From Catenulispora sp. EB89 (GTDB taxonomy: Bacteria; Actinomycetota; Actinomycetes; Streptomycetales; Catenulisporaceae): DNA of 64,000 nucleotides. Both the position numbers and the translations under genes were made by a program. The stretch is from the NCBI RefSeq assembly GCF_041261445.1, contig NZ_JBGCCU010000034.1, positions 45,295-109,294 of the forward strand, written 5' to 3'. Shown piece by piece: positions 42,493 through 51,484 of this stretch. The stretch's first letter is position 1. Every line of letters starts with the position of its first letter. Under the pieces are notes generated by a model, which did no database searches, was not told the origin of the DNA, and was given only the letters and a program-made list of their open reading frames with translations.

Positions 42493-45400
42493 TTACTTGG
42501 CCGGCGGCGTCCAGGCCACCTGGGCCTGCCCCGGCGCCGAGCGCCGGTGCACCAGGATCCCGCGCCCGGGCGGCTGCGGCCCGGCCTTGGTGGTGCCCAG
42601 CAGCGGCCCCTCGTCCTTGCTCCCGGACATCACCAGGCCCGGGGAGCCGAGCTCGCGCATCCGCTGCAGCACCGGCTCGAACAGACCGCGTCCGGCACCG
42701 CCGGCGCCGCGCGCGACCACCAGGTGCAGGCCGATGTCGCGGGCCTGCGCCAGGTACTCCAGCAGCGGCTGCAGCGGGTTGCGGCCCGGGATGGCGACCA
42801 GCTCGTAGTCGTCGACGAGCACGAACAGGTGCGGGCCCTTCCACCAGCTGCGGTCGCGCAGCTGCTCGGGGGTGACCTCCGGGCCCGGCAGCCGGCGGCG
42901 CATGGCCTCGGCGAGGTTGCCGACCAAGTCCACGGCGGCCGGTTCGGCGGCGGCGTAGCCGAGCAGGTGCTCGCCGGTGACGGCGTCCAACATCCCGCGC
43001 CGGTAGTCGATGACCGCGATCGCGGCCTGCTCGGGGGTGTAGTCGGCCATGATGCCGGCCGCGATGGTGCGCATCAGGCCGCTCTTGCCGCTCTCCACGT
43101 CGCCGAAGGCGATGAAGTGCGGGTCGGCGTCGAAGTCCGCGTACACCGGCTGCAGGTCGGCCTCGGAGATCCCGAACGGGACCGCGCGGCCCTTGCGCGG
43201 CGTCGGCAGCAGCGCCCTGACCTCGGCCGGCGCGATCTCCGCCGGGAGCATCCGGACCTGCGGCGCGGCCGGTCCGGTCCAGGCCGCGGCGATCCGCTGG
43301 ACCAGGTCCGCGGTGCCGGCGCCGACGGTCTCAGCGGAGGTCCCGCCGTCGATCCGGGGCAGCGCGGCCAGGAAGTGCAGCTTGTCCGGCGTCAGCCCGC
43401 GCCCCGGCCGCCCGGCCGGGACGTTGTTCGCCGCCCGGCGGTCGATCAGCGACTCGCCGGGGTCGCCCAGGCGCAGCTCCAGCCGGGTGCCGATGATGTC
43501 GCGCATGGCCGGGCGCACGGTCATCGCGCGGCCGTTGGTGATGATCACGTGGATGCCGAAGCCCAGACCGCGCTGGGCGATCGCGGTGATCGGCTCCTCC
43601 AGCGCCTCGTAGTCCGCGCGCAGCGTGGTCCAGTCGTCGATGACCAGGAAGACGTCGCCGAAGGCCCGGCCGTCCAGGGCGTGGGCGGCCAGTTCCGCGC
43701 GCCGGGCCCGGAACGCCGCCGCCGAGTCCACCGCGGCCTGCGCGAACAGCTGCTCGCGCTCGGCCAGCAGCGCGGTCAGCTCGCCGACGATGCGGCGCAC
43801 GCGTTCCCCGTCGCGCCGGGTGGCGTACCCGCCGACGTGCGGCAGGCCGCTGACCGTGGACAGCGCGCCGCCGCCGGTGTCCAGGATGAAGAACTGGACC
43901 TCCTCCGGCGTGTGCGTCAGCGCCAGCGAGCTGATCAGGGTCCGGACCATCGTGCTCTTGCCGCTCTGCGGGCCGCCGACGATCATCGCGTGCCCGGCGG
44001 CCCCGGACAGGTCCACCCACAGCAGGTCCCGGCGCTGCTCGAACGGCTTGTCCACGAGCGCCAGCGGCACCGTGAGCCGGCCCAGGCCGCCCCAGCCGGC
44101 CGGGCACAGCCCGCGCGCCGGATCGACGGCCAGGTTGGTCAAGATGGCGTCCAGCGACACCGGCTCGTCCAGCGGCGGCAGCCAGATCTGGTGCGCCGCC
44201 GGGCCCTTGCCCACCAGAGCGGCCACCATCGCGTCCATGATGCTGGGCCCGCCGCCGCCGGCCGCCGGGGTCAGCAGCTCGGCCGGGTCCGGTTCGGCGG
44301 TCGGCGGCGGGGCCGCGTTGTCGACCACCCGCTCCAGAGTGAACGGCAGGATCCGGCGGTGCGCGCTGCCGGAGGAGCCGCGGCGGCGGGCCGGCATGGG
44401 CCCGGAGACGTAGGCCGCCTTGAACCGCAGCAGCGTCTCGGTGTCGGTCTTCAGGTACGCCGACCCCGGGACCGACGGCAGGTGGTAGGCGTCCGGGACG
44501 CCGAGCACCGCGCGGCTCTCGGCCGCCGAGAACGTGCGCAGACCGACCCGGTACGACAGGTGCGCGTCCAGTCCGCGCAGCCGGCCCTCCTCAAGACGCT
44601 GCGAGGCCAGCAGCAGGTGGATCGCCAGCGACCGGCCCAGCCGGCCGATCATCACGAACAGGTCGATCATCTCCGGCCGGTTCGACAGCAGCTCGCTGAA
44701 CTCGTCGATGATGACCAGCAGCGCCGGCAGCGGCTCCAGGTCCGCGCCCTTGGCCCGGGCCCGCTCGTAGTCGCGGACCGAGGCGTAGTTGCCCTTCTCC
44801 CGCAGCAGCTCCTGGCGCCGCAGCACCTCGCCGTTGATGGCGTCGGCCATGCGGTCGACCAGGGTCAGCTCCTCGGACAGGTTGGTGATGACCGCGCACA
44901 CGTGCGGCAGCCCGGCCATGCCGGCGAACGTCGCGCCGCCCTTGAAGTCGACCAGCGCCAGGTTCAGCGTCTCGGAGGAGTGGGTGGCCACCAGACCGGC
45001 CACCAGGGTGCGCAGCAGCTCGCTCTTGCCGGAGCCGGTCGCGCCGATCACCAGGCCGTGCGGCCCCATCCCGTCCTCGGCCGCCTCCTTCAGGTCCATC
45101 TCCAGCGGCCGGCCCTCCGGGTCCAGGCCGATCGGCACCCGCAGCCGGTCCCGCGCCGAGCGCGGCAGCCAGCTGCGGGCCACGTCCAGCTCTTCGGGGT
45201 CGCCGATGCCCAGCAGCTCCGGCAGGCCGAAGTTCGCCGACATCGGAGAGGCCGCGGCGGTCGGCGCACCCTGGTACGTCCCGGCCAGCCGGCGCGCCAG
45301 CGCCTCGGCGGTGGCGGCGTCCAGCCCGTCCGGGTGCCCCAGGAACTCCAGGTGCCGGTCCTTGCCCTCGCCGACGACCATGCCCATGCGCTCGCCGCCG

Positions 45401-46494
45401 ACGTGCAGCCGGCCCTGGAACGGCCGGGGGATCGGGGAGGGCTCGGGGCCCGCCAGGTCGATGATCGTCACGCCCTGCAGCCCGGACAGCGGCGCCAGCG
45501 TGGTGTCGCCGAAGGTCCGGCCGCCGTCCACGATCACCAGCAGGTGCGGGTTCTCGGTGCCCGCGCCGCGCCCGGAGCCGAAGGACGGCCGCGTCCCCAG
45601 GTCGCTGCCCAGCAGCTCGGCCAGCGTCCCCAGGTCGCCGGCGGCCAGCCGGGCCGGGCCGACCGCGTCGGAGTTCGCCGCCGGCGCCTGCGCGTGCGGC
45701 AGCCACTTGGTCCAGTCCCAGGTGGCGCGGCTGTTGTCGGCCAGGCACAGCGCGATCTTGAGGTCCTCCGGCGAGTGGAACGTGGTCAGCTGCGCGATCA
45801 GGGCCCGGACCAGCGGCACGGTGCTGTCGCGGTCGCCGCTGACCGAGACCGAGGCGAACGCCCGCAGCGACAGCGCCACCGGCAGGTCCGGCACCGTCAT
45901 GTAGGTGCGGATGAACTGCCGCAGCGAGGCCGAGGACACCGGGTCCAGATCCTCCAGCGGGGCGGTCTGCGGCGCGCGCAGCGGGGTCGCCAGGCGCTGC
46001 GGGCCGCGGCCGACCCGGGCGTGCCCGAAGTCGTCGTCGGTCCGGCGCCGCTCCCAGGCCCGGCCCTGCGCCACCCGCAGCCACAGGTCGGCCGGCTCCG
46101 GGCGGGTGACGGTCAGCGTCGCGCGCTGCGCGGCCGCCACGTCCCGCACCTGGCCGCGCAGGGACGCCAGGTACCGGTGGTAGTCCCGGCGCTCGTTGTT
46201 GATCTGTGCCTTCTTCTGGGCGCTGCCGCGGGTGAGCGACATCAGGATCATGCCGATCATGGTGCTGCCGTAGAGGGCGCCGAAGACATATGTCATCGCA
46301 CCGCCCTTGCCGCCCATCGAGGAGAACGACATGACGCCCATCCCGAGCATCATCGGCAGCATGAACATCAGCTGGTTGAGTCCCGAGCCCGAGCCCTTGG
46401 CCAGGACCGGCGGAGCCTGCAGCTGGATCTCCCCGTTCGGCGAACCCGCACCCCGGCGGTCGGTTCGCGCGGGCGGGGTCAGGGTCGTCGGCAT
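42493..46494 (-). CDS. eccC: EccC, type VII secretion FtsK/SpoIIIE ATPase
   Basis: 1333 residues; EccCa and EccCb fused. Two membrane segments near the N terminus (about 40-87), then three P-loop domains. Domain 1: GATGSGKS 484-491, Walker B VIIDEF with Glu598. Domain 2: GGPQSGKS 840-847, Walker B VIDDW. Domain 3: GDVESGKS 1131-1138, Walker B VDDY. Only domain 1 has the Asp-Glu pair expected of an active ATPase; domains 2 and 3 have Asp-Asp, as usual for EccC, where they bind substrate signals. It drives export of WXG100 dimers. Alternative start GTG 46497. Confidence 0.96.
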   Translation of the reverse strand: MPTTLTPPARTDRRGAGSPNGEIQLQAPPVLAKGSGSGLNQLMFMLPMMLGMGVMSFSSMGGKGGAMTYVFGALYGSTMIGMILMSLTRGSAQKKAQINNERRDYHRYLASLRGQVRDVAAAQRATLTVTRPEPADLWLRVAQGRAWERRRTDDDFGHARVGRGPQRLATPLRAPQTAPLEDLDPVSSASLRQFIRTYMTVPDLPVALSLRAFASVSVSGDRDSTVPLVRALIAQLTTFHSPEDLKIALCLADNSRATWDWTKWLPHAQAPAANSDAVGPARLAAGDLGTLAELLGSDLGTRPSFGSGRGAGTENPHLLVIVDGGRTFGDTTLAPLSGLQGVTIIDLAGPEPSPIPRPFQGRLHVGGERMGMVVGEGKDRHLEFLGHPDGLDAATAEALARRLAGTYQGAPTAAASPMSANFGLPELLGIGDPEELDVARSWLPRSARDRLRVPIGLDPEGRPLEMDLKEAAEDGMGPHGLVIGATGSGKSELLRTLVAGLVATHSSETLNLALVDFKGGATFAGMAGLPHVCAVITNLSEELTLVDRMADAINGEVLRRQELLREKGNYASVRDYERARAKGADLEPLPALLVIIDEFSELLSNRPEMIDLFVMIGRLGRSLAIHLLLASQRLEEGRLRGLDAHLSYRVGLRTFSAAESRAVLGVPDAYHLPSVPGSAYLKTDTETLLRFKAAYVSGPMPARRRGSSGSAHRRILPFTLERVVDNAAPPPTAEPDPAELLTPAAGGGGPSIMDAMVAALVGKGPAAHQIWLPPLDEPVSLDAILTNLAVDPARGLCPAGWGGLGRLTVPLALVDKPFEQRRDLLWVDLSGAAGHAMIVGGPQSGKSTMVRTLISSLALTHTPEEVQFFILDTGGGALSTVSGLPHVGGYATRRDGERVRRIVGELTALLAEREQLFAQAAVDSAAAFRARRAELAAHALDGRAFGDVFLVIDDWTTLRADYEALEEPITAIAQRGLGFGIHVIITNGRAMTVRPAMRDIIGTRLELRLGDPGESLIDRRAANNVPAGRPGRGLTPDKLHFLAALPRIDGGTSAETVGAGTADLVQRIAAAWTGPAAPQVRMLPAEIAPAEVRALLPTPRKGRAVPFGISEADLQPVYADFDADPHFIAFGDVESGKSGLMRTIAAGIMADYTPEQAAIAVIDYRRGMLDAVTGEHLLGYAAAEPAAVDLVGNLAEAMRRRLPGPEVTPEQLRDRSWWKGPHLFVLVDDYELVAIPGRNPLQPLLEYLAQARDIGLHLVVARGAGGAGRGLFEPVLQRMRELGSPGLVMSGSKDEGPLLGTTKAGPQPPGRGILVHRRSAPGQAQVAWTPPAK

Positions 46495-46679
46495 CACCGC
46501 TAGGTCACTCCCGCAATCCTTGGTCTTCTCAAGATGCGCGCTCAATGTACGGGCACGGGGGCTAAGGACAGGTGGGTACTTTTGCCGTCCACCAGCTCCG
46601 GGCCGCCGTTCTAGCCTGAAGCTCGATCATCGACGACCCTTGTGACTTCCACCCCCGACTACCAGGCAGGCGGTGCGAC
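46495..46679. promoter_or_regulatory. Divergent promoter region eccC / PPE-like gene
   Basis: 185 bases between two divergent secretion operons. It must contain both promoters; no clear -35/-10 pair or dyad is recognised. Confidence 0.4.
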
Positions 46680-47960
46680 ATGTTCGTGATACCGAACTCC
46701 AGCGCTATGGACGCCACCGCGATGGGCGGCGGCCCCGGCACCTTCGTGGCCCAGATAGCGACCGGCTCCCCGGAGAGCATCGAGAAGCTCGTTGCCCAGC
46801 GTCTCAAGCAGGCTGAGCAGTTCCTCTCGCTGATCAACCAGGCGCGGACCGCGACCCAGAACCTGGAGAAGGCCTGGGGCGGGCAGGCCTCGCAGACCGC
46901 GGTCAAGAAGTTCACGGACACCCTGAACTCCTTCGAGCAGATCGTCAAGGTCATCCAGGTCTCCTCGGACCTGCTGACCACCTCCAGCACCCTGATCAAG
47001 GCCGCCCAGACCGGGTACACCAGCGTGGTCAACGCGGTGAACCCGGCGGTCCAGTCGCTGGCCTCGAACTGGTGGACCTACTGGGCCGCGGTCTCGCTGT
47101 CCACCTCGGTCAGCGCCGCGCTGCGCGCCTTCATCAACGGCATCGAGGCCATGCTCTCCGCGCTCGGCGGCGGCCAGCTGATGCAGGAGGTCACCACGGT
47201 CATCAAGATCATCGGTGACATCGAGAAGCTGATCAGCTCCGGCTCGCACGGCAACCAGGTCCCGCCGTCGGGGGCCCTGTCCGGTCCGTCCAGCACCGGC
47301 TCCACCAACCAGCTCAAGGCCCCGCCGCAGATCGCCAGCACCACCGGGCAGAACGTGGCCAACAGCGGCGGGCAGGACCCGGCGCTGGCGCAGACCATGA
47401 GCCAGTACCAGCAGAAGCTGAACAGCGGCATCGGCACGCAGTTCCAGAACGGCGGCTCGCAGAACGGCAGCGGGCAGAACGGCATGCCCAGCGGGGGCGG
47501 CGTCCCGTACACCCCGCCGCAGGTGCCGGTCGGCAACGGTGCGACGATCCCGGGCCAGAACCAGACCCAGAACGGCCAGTTCCCGAACACCCAGATCCCG
47601 AACACGCAGATCCCGAACCTGAACCAGTTCCCGCAGGGCCAGTACCCGACCAACGCCCAGTACCAGTACCCGCCGCAGCAGTCGGTGGGCAACGGCCAGA
47701 ACAGCGGCTGGAACGCGGTCAACCCGCCGGCCAACTCCGACACCCCGGTGGTCGCGCACCCCACGACCCCGACCACGCCGACCACGCCGACGACCCCGAG
47801 CACCCCGGCCACCCCGGCCGGCGACATCACCGTCACCACCACGTACGACGGTGTCAGCACCACCGTGACAATGCCGGTCGGAACGCAGACGGATGTCACT
47901 CTGGTGGACCCGACGAATGGCAGCCAGGTGCACGAGCACATCTCGGCCGGCGTTTCCTGA
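46680..47960 (+). CDS. PPE/EspB-like type VII substrate with repeat-rich tail
   Basis: 426 residues. N-terminal helical part (1-200) with the WGG turn NLEKAWGGQASQTAVKKF (Trp66-Gly68) and long amphipathic helices, including one hydrophobic stretch (LASNWWTYWAAVSLSTSVSAAL). From 200 on it is disordered: Gln/Asn/Gly-rich, NTQIPNTQIPNLNQFPQ, then TTPTTPTTPTTPSTPATP, and ends with a short Thr/Val-rich segment (DITVTTTYDGVSTTVTMPVG). Start ATG 46680 is 185 bases from eccC. Likely secreted or an envelope component of the system. Confidence 0.75.
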   Translation: MFVIPNSSAMDATAMGGGPGTFVAQIATGSPESIEKLVAQRLKQAEQFLSLINQARTATQNLEKAWGGQASQTAVKKFTDTLNSFEQIVKVIQVSSDLLTTSSTLIKAAQTGYTSVVNAVNPAVQSLASNWWTYWAAVSLSTSVSAALRAFINGIEAMLSALGGGQLMQEVTTVIKIIGDIEKLISSGSHGNQVPPSGALSGPSSTGSTNQLKAPPQIASTTGQNVANSGGQDPALAQTMSQYQQKLNSGIGTQFQNGGSQNGSGQNGMPSGGGVPYTPPQVPVGNGATIPGQNQTQNGQFPNTQIPNTQIPNLNQFPQGQYPTNAQYQYPPQQSVGNGQNSGWNAVNPPANSDTPVVAHPTTPTTPTTPTTPSTPATPAGDITVTTTYDGVSTTVTMPVGTQTDVTLVDPTNGSQVHEHISAGVS

Positions 47961-48002
47961 CAATTCACAGAACAGGCCGTGGCGAAGGCGGAGTAAAAGT
48001 CA

Positions 48003-48332
48003 ATGGAAAGCATCGACTTCTCGACCAATGTGAATGCACTCATGGAGCGGATTCGCGACCAGCAGGCGGATATCGAGCGCATTCAGCGTGAGCTGGAGGT
48101 GATGGAGGTCGTCGGCGCCAGCCGGGAGGACGAGGTCCGGGTGACCGTGCGAGGCAACGGCCAGGTCGTCTCGGTCGACATCGACGAGCGGGCGATGCGC
48201 GAGAGCGACGCCTACGAGCTCGGCCAGCTGGTCAAGGAGGCGGTCAACGACGGCCTGGGGCGGGTCGCCGAGGCCGGCAGCCAGAAGTTCAAGCCGATGA
48301 TCGACGCGGCCCAGTCCGCACCGGGGAGCTGA
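48003..48332 (+). CDS. YbaB/EbfC-family nucleoid-associated protein
   Basis: 109 residues, an N-terminal coiled coil (ALMERIRDQQADIERIQRELEVMEVVG) and the YbaB core (DEVRVTVRGNGQVVSVDIDERAM, YELGQLVKEAVNDGL). Family members bind DNA as dimers. EspL-like YbaB proteins also occur inside mycobacterial ESX loci, where they support secretion; the same role is likely here. Six bases before eccD. Confidence 0.88.
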   Translation: MESIDFSTNVNALMERIRDQQADIERIQRELEVMEVVGASREDEVRVTVRGNGQVVSVDIDERAMRESDAYELGQLVKEAVNDGLGRVAEAGSQKFKPMIDAAQSAPGS

Positions 48333-48337
48333 GCGGC

Positions 48338-49789
48338 GTGGCGGGAAGTCACTCGGCCGGCGGCGCGCTGACGATGACCTCGTCGGCGCCCGCCGGCGAG
48401 GCCGGGCCGAACCGGATGACCTGGGCCCGGCGCGCCACCGTGGTGAGCCCGCGGGCCCGGGTCGACGTCGCGCTGCCGGTGCAGGCCACGTTCGCCGAGC
48501 TGGTCCCGGAGCTGGTCCGGCTCTCCGACGCGCAGCGGCACACCGGCCCCGGCCACACCGGCTGGGTGCTGACCCGGCTCGGCGGCTCGCCGCTGCCGCC
48601 GGAGCTCACCGTCGCGGCCTCCGGGCTGCGCGACGGCGACGTGCTCTACCTGGTCCCGCGCGAGCGCCAGGGCGCGCCGCTGCTGTTCGACGACGTCATC
48701 GACGCGATCGCCAGCGCCTCGGAGAACTCCGACGGGGCCTGGCGGCCGAGCACCGCGCACCGGGTCGGCGTGGCCGGCGGCGCGGTGGCGCTGGCCGGCG
48801 CCACGGCGCTGCTGTTCGCCCTGCTCTCCGGCAAGGTCGCGGCGCCCGCCGCGGTCGGCGGCGCGCTGGTCGTGCTGCTGGCGGTCGGCGGTCTGCTGGC
48901 GCGGGTCGTGCACGACCGGCGGGCCGCGATCGCGTGCGTGGCCGCGGGCCTGCCCGGCGCGGTGCTGGCCGGTCTGTCCGCGCCCCCGCCGCACCGGCTG
49001 CTGCCGTTGCACGGCGGTTCGGCGGCGCTGGGGCTGGCCGTCCTGGCCGTCTACGGCGCCGCGGCGATCGTCACCGTGAAGCACTACTCGGCGTGGTTCG
49101 GCGCCCTGGCCGGCGCGGCCGCGCTCGGCGGCGCCACGGCCGCGGTGGTCGGGCTGGCCGACGTCACCGCGGCGCACGCCGGCGTGGTGCTGGCCGTGCT
49201 GTCCACGGCGCTGGCCGCCGGGGCGCCGATGCTCTCGATGCGCTTGGGGCGGCTGCCGCTGCCGCGGGTGCCCTCGGACATCACCGCGTTCCGCGAGAAC
49301 GAGGAGCCGACGCTCGGCCCGGACGTGCTGAACCAGACCACGACCGCGCAGCGGATGCTCACCGGCCTGCTGGCCGCGCTCGGCCTGTCCGCGGTCGCCG
49401 GGTCCGTCGCGGGGCTGAAGGCCCCGGGGACCTGGCCGGTGGTGTTCGTCAGCCTGCTGAGCGTGGTCTGGATGCTGCGGTCGCGGTCCTACACCGACAC
49501 CGTGCAGCGGGTGCTGCTGGTCGGCAGCGGCCTGGCCTCGCTGACCTGGCTGGCCGGCTCGCTGGTGGTGCGGCACGAGGAGTCGCTGCTGCTGGCCGGG
49601 GTCTCGGTGCTGGCGCTGGCGGGCCTGGGCTGCTTCGTCTACGCCCGGCACGCCGGGCAGGGGCGGCACTCGCCGTACTGGACCCGGTTCATGGACGTCG
49701 CGGAGTTCCTCAGCGTGGTGGCCCTGCTGCCGATCGCCGGGGTCGCGCTCGGGGTGTACCAGCACCTCGGGCACATCAAGCAGCACTGA
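48338..49789 (+). CDS. eccD: EccD, type VII secretion membrane channel protein
   Basis: 483 residues. Cytoplasmic ubiquitin-like domain (about 28-110: RATVVSPRARVDVALPVQATFAELVPELVRLSD ... PELTVAASGLRDGDVLYLVP) followed by about 11 membrane segments (140-480), the EccD (YukD plus membrane) architecture. Part of the EccB-C-D-E core complex. The RLPLPRVPSDITAFRENEEP loop is characteristic. Confidence 0.93.
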   Translation: MAGSHSAGGALTMTSSAPAGEAGPNRMTWARRATVVSPRARVDVALPVQATFAELVPELVRLSDAQRHTGPGHTGWVLTRLGGSPLPPELTVAASGLRDGDVLYLVPRERQGAPLLFDDVIDAIASASENSDGAWRPSTAHRVGVAGGAVALAGATALLFALLSGKVAAPAAVGGALVVLLAVGGLLARVVHDRRAAIACVAAGLPGAVLAGLSAPPPHRLLPLHGGSAALGLAVLAVYGAAAIVTVKHYSAWFGALAGAAALGGATAAVVGLADVTAAHAGVVLAVLSTALAAGAPMLSMRLGRLPLPRVPSDITAFRENEEPTLGPDVLNQTTTAQRMLTGLLAALGLSAVAGSVAGLKAPGTWPVVFVSLLSVVWMLRSRSYTDTVQRVLLVGSGLASLTWLAGSLVVRHEESLLLAGVSVLALAGLGCFVYARHAGQGRHSPYWTRFMDVAEFLSVVALLPIAGVALGVYQHLGHIKQH

Positions 49790-49822
49790 TCCGCCGCTAC
49801 GAAAGCTCTGATTGACGGGGCA

Positions 49823-49861
49823 CGGCGGCCGCGCCTTTCGGGCGGCGCGGCCGCCGGTTTT
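49823..49861 (+). terminator. Terminator hairpin after eccD
   Basis: CGGCGGCCGCGCC (49823-49835) pairs perfectly with GGCGCGGCCGCCG (49844-49856) and is followed by GTTTT. Intrinsic terminator of the eccD transcript. Confidence 0.85.
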
Positions 49862-49875
49862 CCGGCAGTTGCCGG

Positions 49876-49924
49876 CAGTCGGGCCCTGATCGGGACAGCG
49901 TCCTGATCAGGGCCCGACTGTTTT
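49876..49924. terminator. Second perfect hairpin with T-run between eccD and eccE
   Basis: CAGTCGGGCCCTGATC (49876-49891) pairs perfectly with GATCAGGGCCCGACTG (49905-49920), followed by TTTT. It backs up the eccD terminator and could also stop eccE mRNA coming the other way. Confidence 0.85.
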
Positions 49925-49928
49925 CGTT

Positions 49929-49972
49929 CTCAGTGGTGGATCGCCAGCGGCTCAGTGGTGGATCGCCAGCGG
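49929..49972. repeat. Exact 22-bp tandem duplication across the eccE stop
   Basis: Two identical 22-base units, 49929-49950 and 49951-49972 (core CAGTGGTGGATCGCCAGCGG). The eccE stop codon (49952-49954) lies in the second; the first repeats the last codons (LAIHH stop) downstream of it. Recent slippage duplication. Confidence 0.9.
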
Positions 49973-51484
49973 CATGGTCCGCAGCACGAACTCCTGCTGC
50001 CGGCCGTTGGCCCGGATCGCCGGGAACGGCGGCTCCAGGCTCTCGGCGTCGACCCCGGCGATCCGCAGCGCGGCCTCGCTGCGCACCCGGCCGCGCGCGG
50101 TCCGGCTCAGCGTGTACGAGGCGCAGGTGAACGCCGCGCCCGGGGTCCAGCGGCCGAGCAGCGCGGCCGGGTCCAGCGCGCGGTGCGGCTCGTAGCAGAT
50201 CTGCCGCAGGGCGCCGGCCGACCAGTCGCGCCAGGTCTCCAGGACGGTCGGCGGGGCCGGGTCCGCGCCGTGCAGCGCCACCATCAGCTCCTGGCCGAGC
50301 TCGGCCTGGTCCAGCGCGTCCGCGCCGTAGCCGGCCTCGTCCAGCCGGGCCACCAGGCCCAGCGCGGCGCTGGCCACGGCGCGCGCCGAGCCGAGTTCGC
50401 CGCCGCCGCGGGCCAGGGCCGCGGCCGGGGCCTGACGCGGCCGGTAGCGCAGGGCGAGCCAGGTCACGCGCATCGGGGCGAGTTGCTGCGGCTGTTGCTG
50501 CTGCCCGGACTGCGGGGACTGCGAGCTCTGCGAGCCCTGCGATGCCGGCGCTGATGACGCTGATCCGGACTGTTGCGCCGGCTGCTTCCCGGACTGCTTC
50601 GCTGGCTGCTGTCCCGGCGGCTGCATGGTGTCGGTGATGGCCTGCAGGGTCATGGTCTCGGACAGGTCCGGCGACGGCATGGCGGTCAGGCTCTGCGTCT
50701 CGGAGAGGTCCGGCGACGGCATGGTCGCCAGGCTCTGGGTCTCGACCAGGTCCGGGGAGAGTGCCTGCTGGCTGTTCTGACCGTTCTGGCCGTTCTGGTG
50801 GAGCTGGCCCTGCTGGCTGTTCTGACCTTGTTGCGCCTGCTGGGACTGCTGCTGGAGCGGGGCCTCGGGCGGCGCCGCCGTCCAGACCACCAGCTGCGCG
50901 CTGGCCAGCGGGATCGTGGTCCCCGCGTAGGCCGCCTTCAGCACCTCTATCAGGGTCCCGACATGCGGGTCCTCGGTCGTGCGCAGCCGTACCGCGGAGA
51001 CCCAGCCGCCGTCGGTGGCGGCCAGGCCGACCCGGTTGCCCGCGCGGTCCACGTACTCGCCCAGGCCCAGATCGGGCAGCAGGGCGGCCAGCGGTTCGGC
51101 GGCACCGGTGCCCGGCCCGTCCTTCCTGCGGCGCGTGTTGACCCGGCGGTAGCGGTAGCGGCCCTGGGTATCGGCCCACTGCGCCAGATGCCGGCCGCGG
51201 AAGCGCACGGAGGTCAGGCCGACCAGCGCGCCCGCGCCGGCGTAAGCCGTGGCCTCGGTCGCGGTGGAGTGGCCGTACCCGGCGACGGCGGCCAGCGCGG
51301 CGGCCTCCCAGGCCACGGTCTGCCAGCCGCGGACCGGGGCGATCCAGTCCAGCGCCGCCGCGCCGCGCGGCACCGCGGCCGGGTCGGGCACGGCCGCGGG
51401 GGAGACGGCGGCGGTCGGGATCGGGGGAGCGGAAGCCATGATCTCGGCCGCCGGCGCGGCGTGACTGCTCATCGCGGACACCAT
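49952..51484 (-). CDS. eccE: EccE, type VII secretion component with Gln-rich ET-x-x-L insertion
   Basis: 510 residues. Ala/Pro-rich N terminus, two weak membrane segments (about 52-92, QTVAWEAAALAAVAGYG, AYAGAGALVGL), then the EccE soluble domain (about 95-200: GRYRYRRVNTRRRKDG) and its C-terminal half (340-510). Between them lies an insertion (about 205-335) of Gln/Asn/Ser-rich sequence holding three 14-residue repeats SPDLxET[QM][ST]L with Thr249, 263, 277. Longer than typical EccE. ATG 51484 chosen; ATG 51472 possible. Divergent from eccB. Confidence 0.85.
   Translation of the reverse strand: MVSAMSSHAAPAAEIMASAPPIPTAAVSPAAVPDPAAVPRGAAALDWIAPVRGWQTVAWEAAALAAVAGYGHSTATEATAYAGAGALVGLTSVRFRGRHLAQWADTQGRYRYRRVNTRRRKDGPGTGAAEPLAALLPDLGLGEYVDRAGNRVGLAATDGGWVSAVRLRTTEDPHVGTLIEVLKAAYAGTTIPLASAQLVVWTAAPPEAPLQQQSQQAQQGQNSQQGQLHQNGQNGQNSQQALSPDLVETQSLATMPSPDLSETQSLTAMPSPDLSETMTLQAITDTMQPPGQQPAKQSGKQPAQQSGSASSAPASQGSQSSQSPQSGQQQQPQQLAPMRVTWLALRYRPRQAPAAALARGGGELGSARAVASAALGLVARLDEAGYGADALDQAELGQELMVALHGADPAPPTVLETWRDWSAGALRQICYEPHRALDPAALLGRWTPGAAFTCASYTLSRTARGRVRSEAALRIAGVDAESLEPPFPAIRANGRQQEFVLRTMPLAIHH
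50632..50758 (-). repeat. Three 42-bp coding repeats in eccE
   Basis: Codons 243-285 form three 14-codon units, SPDLVETQSLATMP, SPDLSETQSLTAMP and SPDLSETMTLQAIT. The DNA is nearly identical between units, so the array is young or kept homogeneous. Confidence 0.9.

Noticed and set aside
41974..46503. A 1509-residue open frame on the plus strand across eccC
   Set aside because: It is the antisense shadow of eccC: Arg/Gly/Gln/Val low complexity, no domains, and the eccC frame has three intact P-loops.
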